A stretch of DNA of 62,104 bases, from contig JAKBBY010000003.1 of NCBI GenBank assembly GCA_021808315.1, forward strand, positions 1-62,104. Reading direction: 5' to 3'. Below are positions 10,059-19,274 of this stretch, in pieces. The DNA is from Pseudomonadota bacterium. Lineage in GTDB: Bacteria; Pseudomonadota; Alphaproteobacteria; Acetobacterales; Acetobacteraceae. Under the pieces are notes generated by a model. It did not search any database. It was not told the DNA's origin and saw only the letters and a list, made by a program, of their open reading frames with translations. Within the stretch, counting starts at the first letter, position 1, and the number at the start of each line of letters is the position of its first letter. Position numbers and translations under genes: made by a program.

Positions 10059-10081
10059 CCGGAGCACATTAGTCTTTGCCC

Positions 10082-11095
10082 ATGGGTCAGGAAACCGCCA
10101 CGCACCACGCCTCTGCCACCACGGATCGCACGAACCATCGCCGCGTGCGCATCGGCACGCGCGGCTCGCCGCTGGCGCGCTGGCAAACCGAAACATTTTT
10201 GCAGGCGGTGCAGGCGCATTTGCGGCAAGCCGGGCCGCATTTCGGCTTCGCGCCGGATGATTTCACCATCGAGGTCATCGCCGTGATGGGCGATCAGATC
10301 CAGGATCGGCGCTTGGCCGAGATTGGCGGCAAGGGCATGTTCGCCAAAGAGATTCATGAAGCCTTGCTGGATCGGCGCATTGATTGTGCCGTGCATAGTC
10401 TCAAGGATTTAGAAACCAGCTTCCCGGATAGCATTGTCCTCGCGGGCACCATGGCGCGCGAGGATGCACGCGATGCGCTGATTGTGCGCCCCGGCATCGA
10501 TGCCGGCACGGCGGATTTTCGCAGCCTTCTGCCGAAAGGCGCACAGATTGGCACCGCCTCGCTGCGTCGGCAGGCGCAATTGCTGCATGCGCGGCCCGAT
10601 TTGGCGGTCTCGCTGCTGCGCGGCAATGTGCGCACCCGGCTGGATCGGGTGCAGGCGGGCGGCATCGATGCGACCTTGCTGGCGCTGGCCGGGGTCAAGC
10701 GGCTCGGCTTTGCCGATGAGGTCAGTTTGGTGCTTGATCCGGAGCACATGTTGCCCGCCGCCGGGCAGGGCATTGTGGGTATCACGGCGCGCGCTGATGA
10801 TCCGGATTTGCTATCGCTGCTGGCCAGCATCGAAGATCGGGCGGCGCGCGTGGTTTCAACCGCTGAGCGGAGCCTGCTGGCCGCTCTGGATGGATCATGC
10901 CGGACGCCGATTGGTGCCTATGCACAGTTGGATGCGGATGATCAGGTGCAGCTCACCGGCCTCGCCGCACGGGGCGATGGGACATTTTTGCTGCGCCGCA
11001 GCCTGACGGGGGCCGCGCGTGATGCGGCACGCCTCGGCGCGACGCTCGGAGCAGAACTGCGCCGCGATTCGCCGGCTGATATTTTTCTCGATTAG
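10082..11095 (+). CDS. hemC: Hydroxymethylbilane synthase
   Basis: Porphobilinogen deaminase, which condenses four porphobilinogens into hydroxymethylbilane on the common path to haem and bacteriochlorophyll. Signatures: VRIGTRGSPLARWQTE at the N terminus, GGKGMFAKEIHEALL and CAVHSLKDLE in domain 1, RRQAQLLHARPDL with RGNVRTRLDRV, and LDGSCRTPIGAYA carrying the cysteine that binds the dipyrromethane cofactor. Length is 337 from the ATG at 10082; a TTG at 10076 would add two residues. It heads hemC-hemD-mitofilin-hemY. Confidence 0.96.
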   Translation: MGQETATHHASATTDRTNHRRVRIGTRGSPLARWQTETFLQAVQAHLRQAGPHFGFAPDDFTIEVIAVMGDQIQDRRLAEIGGKGMFAKEIHEALLDRRIDCAVHSLKDLETSFPDSIVLAGTMAREDARDALIVRPGIDAGTADFRSLLPKGAQIGTASLRRQAQLLHARPDLAVSLLRGNVRTRLDRVQAGGIDATLLALAGVKRLGFADEVSLVLDPEHMLPAAGQGIVGITARADDPDLLSLLASIEDRAARVVSTAERSLLAALDGSCRTPIGAYAQLDADDQVQLTGLAARGDGTFLLRRSLTGAARDAARLGATLGAELRRDSPADIFLD

Positions 11096-11106
11096 GTCAG
11101 CGCCCG

Positions 11107-11811
11107 ATGATCGTTCGGCGCAGCGCGATGGTGCTGGTCACGAGGCCGGAGCCAGGGGCGGGCGAAACGGCGGCAGCACTGCGCGCCCGCGGGCATGTGC
11201 CGATATTGGCGCCGGTGCTGCGTATTGAACCACAGATCGTGGCGGCACCGCGCAATGTGGCGGCGATTGCGGTGACCAGCGGTCAGGCTGTGGCGGGTTT
11301 GCCAGCCGCCTTGCGGGCCTTGCCCTTATTTGCGGTGGGCGATGCGAGTGCGGCGCGTGCTCGTGCGGCGGGGTTTCGCCATGTGGAAAGTGCGGCCGGC
11401 ACGGCGCGGGATTTGGCGCGGCTGATGGTGGATCGACTAGCACCAGGGGCGGCGGTGCTGCTGGCCAGCGGTGCGGGCAACGGCCTTGATCTGGCCCATG
11501 ATTTGCGGTCGGCGGGATTGCGGGTCAGCCGCCGGGTTGCCTATCGGAGCATGCCGACGGAGACGCTGGAGATAGCGGCGGTTGCGGCGCTGGAGGCGAA
11601 TGAGGTTGATTTTGTGCTGGTTTTTTCGCCAGCGAGTGCGCGGCGATTCGTTGCCTTGGTGCGGGCGGCGCGGGTTGAGCCGGGCTTGCGGCGGGTTGTT
11701 GCGATTGCGATCAGCCCCGCTGCCGCCGCACCGCTCGCGGGCTTGCCGTTGTGTGCGGTGCGAATCGCCATGGCGCCAGACCAGAAACATATGCTAGCGC
11801 TTTTGTCATGA
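11107..11811 (+). CDS. hemD: Uroporphyrinogen-III synthase
   Basis: HemD closes hydroxymethylbilane into uroporphyrinogen III with D-ring inversion. The 234-residue protein has the weakly conserved HemD pattern: VLVTRPEPGAGETAAAL at the start, a mid-protein LASGAGNGLDLAHDL, then RRVAYRSMPTE and VLVFSPASARRFVAL. It is annotated mainly through this pattern and its place directly after hemC, because HemD sequences diverge strongly. An ATG at 11128 is an alternative start. Its stop overlaps the next start as ATGA. Confidence 0.88.
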   Translation: MIVRRSAMVLVTRPEPGAGETAAALRARGHVPILAPVLRIEPQIVAAPRNVAAIAVTSGQAVAGLPAALRALPLFAVGDASAARARAAGFRHVESAAGTARDLARLMVDRLAPGAAVLLASGAGNGLDLAHDLRSAGLRVSRRVAYRSMPTETLEIAAVAALEANEVDFVLVFSPASARRFVALVRAARVEPGLRRVVAIAISPAAAAPLAGLPLCAVRIAMAPDQKHMLALLS

Positions 11812-12818
11812 CCGATCCTGATTCTGCTGTCCGTTCTGCGACATCCCCTGCCGATCCTGCGGGCGCAGCCCCGCCGATGAAACCCAAGCGCCGTGGGCGC
11901 GGGATTTTGCGCCTGCTGGTTTTGGTGGTGATCATCGCGGCGGGCGGCGCGATTATTTATAAAATCAGGCCGTTACTGACGAGGCGGCCTGCGCCGATAC
12001 ACGCCAGCGCCCCTCCGCCAATGCCGACACCGACAGCAACGCCGAGCGCAATGCCGAGTGCGCCGCCCGCGTCGGCACCGGCGACTTCACCAGCGCCGCA
12101 CCCGGCAGCATCGGCGACTTCACCGACGTCTTCGTCTTCTGGGCCTTCACCTTCTGGGCCGTCGTCTCAGGCCAATGCGTCGTCGCAACATGGGTCGTCA
12201 CAATCCGGGTCATCCGCACCCTCGGACCCGGACGCGGCGAAAATGGCGGCGATGCAGGCGCAAATTGCCCAGCTTTCCGCGACGGTGCTGGCCGATCACG
12301 CAGAAATGGTCCGCCTGCAAGCGAGCGCTGCCCGGCTGCCGCAGTTGGCGGCGCAGGCGCAGACCATGGCGATGCTGGCCACCGCATCGATGGCGCTGGA
12401 ATCGGGCCAGACGCTTGGCACCATCCCGAACGCGCCCGAGGCTTTGGTGCGCTATGCGACCGTGGCGCCGCCCACCGAAGCGCAACTGCGCGCCGAATTT
12501 GCAACGCTCGCGCCGCGCGCGGCCCAGCGTGCGGGCATGACGAATAGTGGTGTGACCGGTTTGTGGGCGCGGCTGCGCGCGCATGTGGTCGATTTGATTT
12601 CGCTGCGCCGGGGCGATCAGGTGCTGATCGGCAGCCGGGCAAATGGCACGTTGGCGATGGCGCGCCGTGATCTGGCGCTGGGCGATTTATCGGGGGCGGT
12701 GGCGGCGGTGAAAACCCTCCCCGCACCCGCGCTAGCCGTCATGCAGCCTTGGCTAACCCGAGCGGATCATTTGCTGGCGGCGCGCGCGGCGCTGGCGCAG
12801 ATGGCGGAGCAACATTGA
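11808..12818 (+). CDS. Alphaproteobacterial mitofilin-like inner-membrane protein
   Basis: A 336-residue protein with a short cytoplasmic basic segment (PKRRGRG), one membrane helix (about residues 30-50, LRLLVLVVIIAAGGAIIY), a long P/A/T/S-rich low-complexity linker (about 65-140) that includes serine runs, then a predicted coiled coil (AAMQAQIAQLSATVLADHAEMV) and a C-terminal helical domain. This layout and its position between hemD and hemY match the Mic60/mitofilin homologues of alphaproteobacteria, which bend or organise the inner membrane. It overlaps hemD (ATGA) and hemY (TGATG), so translation of the three is probably coupled. Confidence 0.8.
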   Translation: MTDPDSAVRSATSPADPAGAAPPMKPKRRGRGILRLLVLVVIIAAGGAIIYKIRPLLTRRPAPIHASAPPPMPTPTATPSAMPSAPPASAPATSPAPHPAASATSPTSSSSGPSPSGPSSQANASSQHGSSQSGSSAPSDPDAAKMAAMQAQIAQLSATVLADHAEMVRLQASAARLPQLAAQAQTMAMLATASMALESGQTLGTIPNAPEALVRYATVAPPTEAQLRAEFATLAPRAAQRAGMTNSGVTGLWARLRAHVVDLISLRRGDQVLIGSRANGTLAMARRDLALGDLSGAVAAVKTLPAPALAVMQPWLTRADHLLAARAALAQMAEQH

Positions 12819-14020
12819 TGCTCCGCGCTTTTCGGTTTGGCCTGATCGCCATTATGGCGCTGGCGGTGATTTGGGGCATTGCGACGCTGCCCGGCACAAT
12901 GCGGGTTGATGCCGGGTCGTATCATTTTGCGGCGGGCGTGCCGGTCGCGATTTTGCTGCTGTTGCTGCTTGCTGTTGTGGTGATCGTGCTGATCAATGGG
13001 CTGCGGGCGCTGTTGCGCGCCCCGCGCCATTTGGCGGATCGGCGGGCGGCGGCGCGCCGTGACACCGGGGAGATGGCGGCGGTGCGCGCTTTATCGGCCC
13101 TGGCATCGGGCGATACGGCGGCGGCGCGGGGTCATGCCAAAACCGCCCAGCGCCATGCGCCGGATTCGCCGATCAGCCTGTATGTGGCGGGTGAGGCCGC
13201 GCGTCAGGCGGGTGATCATGCGGCGGCGGATCAGCATTTTGCGACGCTGGCCCAGCATAAGCATGCTGGCTTCCTCGGCTGGCGCGGGCTGGTGCAGCAT
13301 CATGCGAGCCAGAACGATGCGGGTTCGCAATCGCTGGCGCAAGCGCATGTGCGCTTGGCGGCGCAGGCGCATCCGGGATCGCCTTGGTTGCGGGAGACGC
13401 GGGTGCGTCTTGCCACCACGCGCGGCGATTATGCTGAGGCGGCGCGGTTGGCGACCACAAAGACCGAGATTGGCGCGCTGGCGGTGATGGCGTCGCGGCA
13501 AGCCTCTGACCCGACTTTGGCGATTGATTGGGCGCGCGAGGCAATTCGAGCCACGCCGAGCCTTTCGGCCTCGTATCTGGCGTTGGCGGCGGCGCATCAG
13601 CGCGCCGGTTTTCCGCGCGCTTGGCATCAGGCCCGCGCCCGCGCCGCTTTGCGTGCCGGTTGGCGGGCGGCACCGCACCCGGATATCGCCAAAGCGTTTC
13701 TCCAGGATATCGAGGCTCCGTTGGAACGCGCCCGGGCCGCGCAAACGCTGGCCGAGCTTAATCCCAAGCATCCGGAGTCAGAAAAATTACTGGCTGAGAC
13801 TGCGCGCGGAGCCCGTCTTGAAGGGGAGGCACAGCGTCATCGGGCGGGAGCGGATCAGGCGGGCACGCGTTTTGTCTGCAGCCAATGCCAAGCCGAGACG
13901 CCGGAATGGCGTCATGATTGCCCGCGTTGCGGCGTGGTTGGCAGTCTGGTCTGGACCGGCCCGGCAGACGTTACGACGCCGACGCCGCCATTCGCGCCGG
14001 TGGTTGGCGCGTCCGCGTGA
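12818..14020 (+). CDS. hemY: HemY-type TPR membrane protein
   Basis: This 400-residue protein has two N-terminal membrane helices (about residues 7-25 and 40-62), then the HemY_N segment around ALLRAPRHLADRRAA, followed by TPR-like alanine-rich helices. The C terminus carries a zinc-ribbon pair CSQC...CPRC within about 20 residues. In alphaproteobacteria this gene normally follows hemC-hemD-mitofilin and is called HemY; the exact biochemical role is unsettled and it is not protoporphyrinogen oxidase. The ATG overlaps the previous stop. The last 50 bases overlap the convergent acyltransferase gene. Confidence 0.87.
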   Translation: MLRAFRFGLIAIMALAVIWGIATLPGTMRVDAGSYHFAAGVPVAILLLLLLAVVVIVLINGLRALLRAPRHLADRRAAARRDTGEMAAVRALSALASGDTAAARGHAKTAQRHAPDSPISLYVAGEAARQAGDHAAADQHFATLAQHKHAGFLGWRGLVQHHASQNDAGSQSLAQAHVRLAAQAHPGSPWLRETRVRLATTRGDYAEAARLATTKTEIGALAVMASRQASDPTLAIDWAREAIRATPSLSASYLALAAAHQRAGFPRAWHQARARAALRAGWRAAPHPDIAKAFLQDIEAPLERARAAQTLAELNPKHPESEKLLAETARGARLEGEAQRHRAGADQAGTRFVCSQCQAETPEWRHDCPRCGVVGSLVWTGPADVTTPTPPFAPVVGASA

Positions 14021-15143
14021 AGCGGCGCTCGACTTGATAATGCAACAGGGCGGCAAGGCTGATCGATAGGCCAAGGCTGAGCGGCAGCCAAAGCAAGGTG
14101 AACCAGAGCCGGTTCTGGCCGGTCGCGGTTGCGATGATCAGCGCGAGGGCGCGGCTGACCGGCTCGTTGAGCAGGTAAAGCGGATACGAGATCGCGCCCA
14201 ACCACTGCACCGCCTTGTGGCTGAGCAGGGCCGCGACCGGCTGATAAAAGCGGTGATCGGGCGTGCGCTGGGCGTTGACCACCATCGCCCAAATCAACGG
14301 CGGCAGAGCCTTGGCCAGCATGGTTGGGGCGTCCGCGCCGTGACTCGCGCCAAGGAGGGTGGTGATCAGTAAGGTGGCGAGAAAGAGCTTAAGCGCATGC
14401 CCCCCGCGCCAGAACCCGGCGGCGGCGATGCCAAGGGCGAAATACCCCGCCTCGTTGGGCAGGAACGCGCGATGAAATTGCCAATCGAACGGGGCCAAGG
14501 CGGCATAGGCCCGACCCGCCAATGCCAGTGCGAGAAAAATCCAAACCAAGGGCGCCAAGCCGGTGCCGGTGGGGCGAAATTTGAGCGAGAGCACGGCAAT
14601 CAGGGCGTAGAATTGCCATTCTGTGGACAGGCTCCAGGACGGGCCGAGGAGGGAAAATTGCGCATCGGTCAGGCTATGGCGCAGCAGCATCCCTTGGGCG
14701 AGGAACAGATGCACCAAAATATGGGTGCCGAGTTTGGCGGGCAGGCTCAATTCCCAGATTTGATGGGCGACATCACCCGGATGCAGCCACGGCATCACTG
14801 AAAATGGCGTCGGTAATGCAAGGCCCAGGATCGCGACGCTGAGCACCAGATAATAAACCGGTAGCAAGCGCCGCGCGCGGGCCCGCCAAAACGCGGCAAT
14901 CCGCCCCTCGAACCGCGCCAAAGATTGCACGATCACCAAGCCGGACAGCGCAAAGAACAAATTAACCGCCGCGAATCCGTGGCCGAAGAGCAGGCCCAGC
15001 AGATGCGCCCAAGGCGCGGGCAAGGGCAGCATCGGCGTCAGATGGCCGAGCATCACATAAACAGCGAGCACACCGCGCAGCCCATCAAACAGATGCAGAC
15101 GGGGGGGGGAGGCACGCTGCGGCGGGCGCGGTTCAGCGGACAT
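13971..15143 (-). CDS. Membrane O-acyltransferase (acyltransferase-3 family)
   Basis: A 390-residue polytopic protein of the acyltransferase-3 (OafA/NodX-like) family, which acetylates or acylates surface polysaccharides. The N terminus has FDGLRGVLAVYVMLGH, with the conserved Arg and His of the family, followed by FAAVNLFFALSGLVI. About ten membrane helices run to the C terminus. The ATG at 15143 is taken as the start; an in-frame start at 15167 adds eight residues. The coding strand has nine consecutive C at codons 12-15, which could slip. The substrate is unknown, but glycosyltransferase and envelope genes lie nearby. Confidence 0.85.
   Translation of the reverse strand: MSAEPRPPQRASPPRLHLFDGLRGVLAVYVMLGHLTPMLPLPAPWAHLLGLLFGHGFAAVNLFFALSGLVIVQSLARFEGRIAAFWRARARRLLPVYYLVLSVAILGLALPTPFSVMPWLHPGDVAHQIWELSLPAKLGTHILVHLFLAQGMLLRHSLTDAQFSLLGPSWSLSTEWQFYALIAVLSLKFRPTGTGLAPLVWIFLALALAGRAYAALAPFDWQFHRAFLPNEAGYFALGIAAAGFWRGGHALKLFLATLLITTLLGASHGADAPTMLAKALPPLIWAMVVNAQRTPDHRFYQPVAALLSHKAVQWLGAISYPLYLLNEPVSRALALIIATATGQNRLWFTLLWLPLSLGLSISLAALLHYQVERRFTRTRQPPARMAASAS
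15101..15109. repeat. Nine-base G/C homopolymer in the acyltransferase 5' coding region
   Basis: The plus strand has nine consecutive G here, read as nine C in the acyltransferase coding strand. It encodes Ser-Pro-Pro-Arg around codons 12-15, about 35 bases after the start. It is the longest homopolymer I noticed in the window. Confidence 0.9.
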
Positions 15144-15208
15144 GGCCTGACCGTGACACAACTTCAAGTTGCTTGCCAGCGATTAGTCTCCCCGACATTG
15201 ATAATGGG

Positions 15209-16078
15209 ATGAGCCCTTGGTCCAGCATGCCTGATCGTATCACTCGACAACCGTTGGGGGCGCGCCCGTTTGGCCCGCGTCAGGGCTGGGTTTTGATGAT
15301 CGGGTTTTTTCTGGTGCAGCTTTTGGTGGGCATTGTCGCGATGTTGGCGCGCAGTGTTATTTTCGGGATTATGGTCGGCATGCATCGCGGCTTGCAGGCG
15401 GCGGCCCAGCATCAAACCATCAATCCATTTCACCTGGGCAACGTGCCGATGCCACCGCCGCCGAATGCGCAATTCATCACGGCTTTGGGCATTGGTGCCT
15501 ATGTGATCGCGGCGATTTGGTCAGCCAAATATATCACCGACCGGGTTGGCCCCCGGCTCTATCAGGCGTCATCGGCGGGTGTGGCTTGGTGTGCGGCGCA
15601 GGCGCGATTTTATGGGGTCGCGGTTTTGCTCGCGCTCGCGATTGTGGCAGTGGCCAGCGGTTTGACCGTGCTGTTTCCGTTCGCGCACTATGGCGATGGG
15701 CATTTGGGCGCGCTCAAGCAAATGCTGGCACCCGGATGGCCGCGCGTGGCCTCGTTGATTTTGTTCATCTTGATCGCCCCACCGGCGGAGGAGTTTATTT
15801 TTCGTGGCGGTGCATTTGCCGCCTTGGCCTCGCGCCATGGGGTTTGGGTGAGCGGTGCGATTGTGACGGCTTGTTTTGTCGCACTGCACGCGCCGGAAAA
15901 AATTCATTATCCGCCGGGCTTTATCGATATTACGCTGCTTGCGGTCGCGGCGCTCTGGCTCAGATTGCGCAGCGGCTCGATCAAACCCGCCATGGTGCTG
16001 CATGTTTTGTATAATGGCGGGGTGATTGTCGCGGCGGTCATGATTGGCGCGCTGCATGGTCACGCGCCGAATCGCTGA
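15209..16078 (+). CDS. CPBP intramembrane metalloprotease
   Basis: A 289-residue membrane protein of the CPBP (CAAX prenyl protease 2/ABI) family. The three catalytic motifs are visible: EExxxR as APPAEEFIFRGGAF, FxxxH as FVALH, and HxxxN as HVLYN near the C terminus. There are roughly six to eight membrane helices, starting with WVLMIGFFLVQLLVGIV. Substrates cannot be inferred; some relatives process peptides or confer bacteriocin self-immunity. In-frame ATGs at 15173, 15209 and 15226 are all possible; 15209 is a compromise without a strong ribosome site. Transcribed divergently from the acyltransferase. Confidence 0.86.
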   Translation: MSPWSSMPDRITRQPLGARPFGPRQGWVLMIGFFLVQLLVGIVAMLARSVIFGIMVGMHRGLQAAAQHQTINPFHLGNVPMPPPPNAQFITALGIGAYVIAAIWSAKYITDRVGPRLYQASSAGVAWCAAQARFYGVAVLLALAIVAVASGLTVLFPFAHYGDGHLGALKQMLAPGWPRVASLILFILIAPPAEEFIFRGGAFAALASRHGVWVSGAIVTACFVALHAPEKIHYPPGFIDITLLAVAALWLRLRSGSIKPAMVLHVLYNGGVIVAAVMIGALHGHAPNR

Positions 16079-16136
16079 CCCTTTCTCTCGCGCCCCCGTC
16101 TTGCCCCGCCGCGCCGTGCGGCCTATTTCTCGCCCT

Positions 16137-16655
16137 ATGAAAAAACGAATTCTCATTGGACTGGGTGGTGCGGCGCTGCTGGTCTGCACGGCCACCGCCT
16201 TGGCGGCACCGGCGGCGGATGCCCCTAAGCCGCTTGGCGTGTTTTCGTCCTGGACGGCGGCGACCTATGGCGTTGGCGCGCATAAAGCCTGCTACGCCTT
16301 CACCCTGAGCCAGTTGCCCAAGGGCAGCAAGGCCGCACCGGCGATGTTGACGGTAACCGAGCGCCATGATCAGCGCGATGAAATTTCGCTGGCGCAGGGC
16401 ATTACCTACAGCAAAGGCGCGAAAATCGTGCTGACTGTTGGCAAAACCGCGCTCAAATTTTTTTACAAAGACAATATGGCCTATGCGCTGCACAAAACGC
16501 CGACGATCAAAGCGTTTCTGGCCGGCAATAAAGTGACCGCGACCGCCTCGGCCCCCAAAGCGTCCGATGTCGTCGATCATTTCGGGCTTGATGGGTTTTC
16601 CAGTGCATATAAGGCGATTGTGAAAGCTTGCCCGGCTGATCCCGGCGCGAAATAA
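16137..16655 (+). CDS. IalB-like secreted protein
   Basis: A 172-residue protein with an N-terminal signal peptide ([20 protein letters not shown], cleavage likely after ALAAPA) and a mature domain that opens with [12 protein letters not shown] and [11 protein letters not shown], then [15 protein letters not shown] and a C-terminal [13 protein letters not shown]. This is the pattern of the invasion-associated locus B family, periplasmic proteins widespread in alphaproteobacteria and not limited to pathogens. Two cysteines could form a disulfide. The start at 16137 is chosen because it opens directly on the signal peptide. rlmN starts two bases downstream. Confidence 0.78.
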   Translation: MKKRILIGLGGAALLVCTATALAAPAADAPKPLGVFSSWTAATYGVGAHKACYAFTLSQLPKGSKAAPAMLTVTERHDQRDEISLAQGITYSKGAKIVLTVGKTALKFFYKDNMAYALHKTPTIKAFLAGNKVTATASAPKASDVVDHFGLDGFSSAYKAIVKACPADPGAK

Positions 16656-16657
16656 CC

Positions 16658-17821
16658 ATGAACGCCATCCCGTTGGCGCTGAACGAGGCTGAACGCGCCC
16701 GCATTTTGGCGAAGACGGCGTTGTTCGCCCCGCCCTCCGCGCAACTCCCCGATGGTCGGCGTGATTTGGTTGGCCTCTCGCGCGCCGAACTCGCGGCGGC
16801 GGTCGCCTCAATCGGCGAGGCGCCGTTTCGTGCCAAGCAGCTTTGGCATTGGATTTATCACCAAGGGGTGACCGATTTTGCGCTGATGGCCAATATTGCC
16901 AAGCCGTTGCGCGAAACTTTGGCCACGCATTTCGTGATTTCGCGGCCTGAGGTGGCGCTCGATCAGCGCAGCGCCGATGAAACCCGGAAAATGCTGTTCC
17001 GGTTTCGCGATCAGGAAGCGGTCGAGACGGTCTATATCCCAGATGTCACTGAGGATCGCGGGGCGGTGTGTATTTCCTCGCAAGTGGGCTGCACCTTGTC
17101 CTGCCGGTTCTGCCATACCGGCACCCAGCGGCTGACGCGCAACCTGTCCGCCGGGGAAATCGTCGGTCAATTCATGGCGATGCGCGATGCCTATGGCGAA
17201 TGGCCCAGCCCCAAAGGCGAAACGCCGCGTTTGCTCTCGACCATTGTGCTGATGGGCATGGGCGAGCCGCTCTATAATTACGAGAACGTCGCAACGGCGA
17301 TGAAAATCATCATGGATGGCGAGGGGATCGGCCTGTCGCGGCGGCGCATTACGCTCTCAACCTCCGGCGTGGTGCCGATGATGGATCAGTGCGGCGCGGA
17401 GCTTGGGGTTAATCTGGCCGTGTCATTGCATGCAGTGCGCGATGATGTGCGTGATGTGATCGTGCCGCTGAACCGCAAATATAATATCGCCGAGCTGATT
17501 GCTGCCTGTCGGCGCTACCCGGCGGCATCGAATGCGCGGCGGATCACGTTTGAATATGTCATGCTCAAAGGCATTAATGACAGCGAGGCGGATGCGCATG
17601 AATTGGTCCGGTTGATCGCGGGAATACCCGCCAAGGTCAATCTGATCCCGTTCAATCCCTGGCCCGGCTCGACCTATGAAACATCAAGCGGCAATGCGAT
17701 TCGCCGTTTTGCTGATATCGTGATGAATGCCGGCTATGCCTCACCGGTGCGCACGCCGCGCGGGCGCGATATTTTGGCGGCCTGCGGCCAGCTCAAATCC
17801 TCCATGGCCGATCCTCAGTGA
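16658..17821 (+). CDS. rlmN: 23S rRNA (A2503-C2)/tRNA (A37-C2) methyltransferase
   Basis: Radical-SAM enzyme that methylates C2 of A2503 in 23S rRNA and A37 in some tRNAs. The [4Fe-4S] CxxxCxxC is in [12 protein letters not shown], the family block VCISSQVGC precedes it, and the methyl-carrying cysteine region lies near the C terminus (ILAACGQL). Also present are [14 protein letters not shown] and [13 protein letters not shown]. Length is 387. It follows the IalB-like gene by two bases, so cotranscription is likely. The end overlaps the convergent TVP38 gene by seven bases. Confidence 0.96.
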   Translation: MNAIPLALNEAERARILAKTALFAPPSAQLPDGRRDLVGLSRAELAAAVASIGEAPFRAKQLWHWIYHQGVTDFALMANIAKPLRETLATHFVISRPEVALDQRSADETRKMLFRFRDQEAVETVYIPDVTEDRGAVCISSQVGCTLSCRFCHTGTQRLTRNLSAGEIVGQFMAMRDAYGEWPSPKGETPRLLSTIVLMGMGEPLYNYENVATAMKIIMDGEGIGLSRRRITLSTSGVVPMMDQCGAELGVNLAVSLHAVRDDVRDVIVPLNRKYNIAELIAACRRYPAASNARRITFEYVMLKGINDSEADAHELVRLIAGIPAKVNLIPFNPWPGSTYETSSGNAIRRFADIVMNAGYASPVRTPRGRDILAACGQLKSSMADPQ

Positions 17822-18528
17822 TCGACGCCGCGCAGAGCGTTGGCGATTAAGCGTCCCAGCCGCAGCGAGAGCAGCAAGGTGGCCATGATCGCCACGCCAA
17901 CGAGCACCAGATGGATCGGCGCATGGCCGTGCAACGCCGCGAGGCCGGACCGGCTGAGCGTGCCAATCGCGACATAGAGCAGCAAAGCGGGCAGGGCGGC
18001 CAGGGTGCCGAGCGCGTAATCGCGCGGGCTGATGGCAGACAGGCCGAGCGCGTAGGAGGTCAGGGAGAACGGCATGACCGGCGAGACCCGCATCAGCAGC
18101 ACCAAGCGCCAGCCATCGCGCCCAACGGCGTGATCGAGCCGGGCCAAGCGCTGATTGGCCGCGAGTTTATGGGCAATCGCGGGGCGCAAGGCTGAGCGGG
18201 TGAGCGCGAAGGCGATGGCCGCGCCGAGCATGATGCCGATGGCTGACAAGCCAAAGCCCAGCGCCACGCCATAGACCGCACCGGCGGCAAGGCCCAGCAG
18301 CGAAGCGGGCAGGATGCCGATCAGGGCGACCAGGGTTTGCAATAAGGCGAAAATCAGCCAGCCGATCCAACCGAGATGGCGCAAGCGCTCCAGCACGGTG
18401 AGCACGGCACCGCTCCATTGTTCGCCAAACAGGCTGCCGACCGCGACGGCGGCCAGCAGCGCGGCGCCACCGATCACGCTTGTCATCACGGGGCGATCAC
18501 GCCGCAGCGATGCCGGCCAGGAGGGCAT
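17815..18528 (-). CDS. TVP38/TMEM64 (DedA-like) membrane protein
   Basis: A 237-residue polytopic protein of the TVP38/TMEM64 family, related to DedA proteins now linked to lipid scrambling or undecaprenyl-phosphate recycling. Signature elements are [21 protein letters not shown] and the later [20 protein letters not shown], where the family has its conserved proline-rich re-entrant motif. About five membrane helices are evident. The ATG at 18528 overlaps the preceding stop as TAATG, so it is coupled to the glycosyltransferase gene, which suggests a polyprenyl-linked glycan role by inference. Confidence 0.85.
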   Translation of the reverse strand: MPSWPASLRRDRPVMTSVIGGAALLAAVAVGSLFGEQWSGAVLTVLERLRHLGWIGWLIFALLQTLVALIGILPASLLGLAAGAVYGVALGFGLSAIGIMLGAAIAFALTRSALRPAIAHKLAANQRLARLDHAVGRDGWRLVLLMRVSPVMPFSLTSYALGLSAISPRDYALGTLAALPALLLYVAIGTLSRSGLAALHGHAPIHLVLVGVAIMATLLLSLRLGRLIANALRGVDH

Positions 18529-19268
18529 TACGGGCCGAGCACCGGCCACGCGATCAAACCCGCCCGCGCCAGGCGAAACCGGGCGGCGGTGTCGAGCACG
18601 CCGAAGCCATAGTGCACCGAGCGGCGGAAATTGATCGAGGAGGCGTCTTCGAAATAGCGCGTGGGGCATGAGATTTCGCCGATTTGAAACTGAGCATGCA
18701 CCGCTTGGGCGATCATTTGATTATCGAAGACGAAATCATCTGAGCAGCGCTCCAACGGCAATCGCTCCAGCACCCGGCGCGACCACGCGCGGTAGCCGGT
18801 ATGGTATTCGGAGAGTTTTTGCCCGAGCAGGATATTCTCAACGAAGGTCAGCCCGCGATTGGCGATATATTTCCAAAGCGGCATGCCGCCTTTGAGTGCG
18901 CCGCCGCCGAGAATCCGTGACCCCAGCACGGCGTCATAATGACCTGAGACAATCATCGCCGCCATCGCGGGGATTAATTTCGGCGAATATTGATAATCAG
19001 GATGCAACATCACCACGATGTCAGCCCCGCGCCCGAGGGCGGCCTGGTAGCAGGTTTTTTGATTGCCGCCATAGCCACGATTGCGCTCATGCACGATGGT
19101 ATGAAGGCCGAGCGCCCGAGCGAGCGACACGGTATCATCATGGCTCGCATCATCGGTCAGGATCAGATCATCGACGATATCACGATCAATATCCTCAATC
19201 GTGCGGGCCAGAGTTTTGGCGGCATTATAGGCAGGGAGCACCACGGCGATGCGCTGACCCCCGAGCAT
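18528..19268 (-). CDS. Family 2 glycosyltransferase, DPM1/polyprenyl-phosphate type
   Basis: A 246-residue GT-A glycosyltransferase without C-terminal membrane helices. It shows [12 protein letters not shown] at the start, the nucleotide-binding [19 protein letters not shown], and [10 protein letters not shown], where the metal-binding Asp is in a DPDxQ-like position. [16 protein letters not shown] and [12 protein letters not shown] are typical of the DPM1-like branch that makes polyprenyl-phosphate sugars. It sits between a 2OG oxygenase gene and a DedA-like gene on the same strand. The donor sugar is not predictable. Confidence 0.88.
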   Translation of the reverse strand: MLGGQRIAVVLPAYNAAKTLARTIEDIDRDIVDDLILTDDASHDDTVSLARALGLHTIVHERNRGYGGNQKTCYQAALGRGADIVVMLHPDYQYSPKLIPAMAAMIVSGHYDAVLGSRILGGGALKGGMPLWKYIANRGLTFVENILLGQKLSEYHTGYRAWSRRVLERLPLERCSDDFVFDNQMIAQAVHAQFQIGEISCPTRYFEDASSINFRRSVHYGFGVLDTAARFRLARAGLIAWPVLGP

Positions 19269-19274
19269 AGCAGA

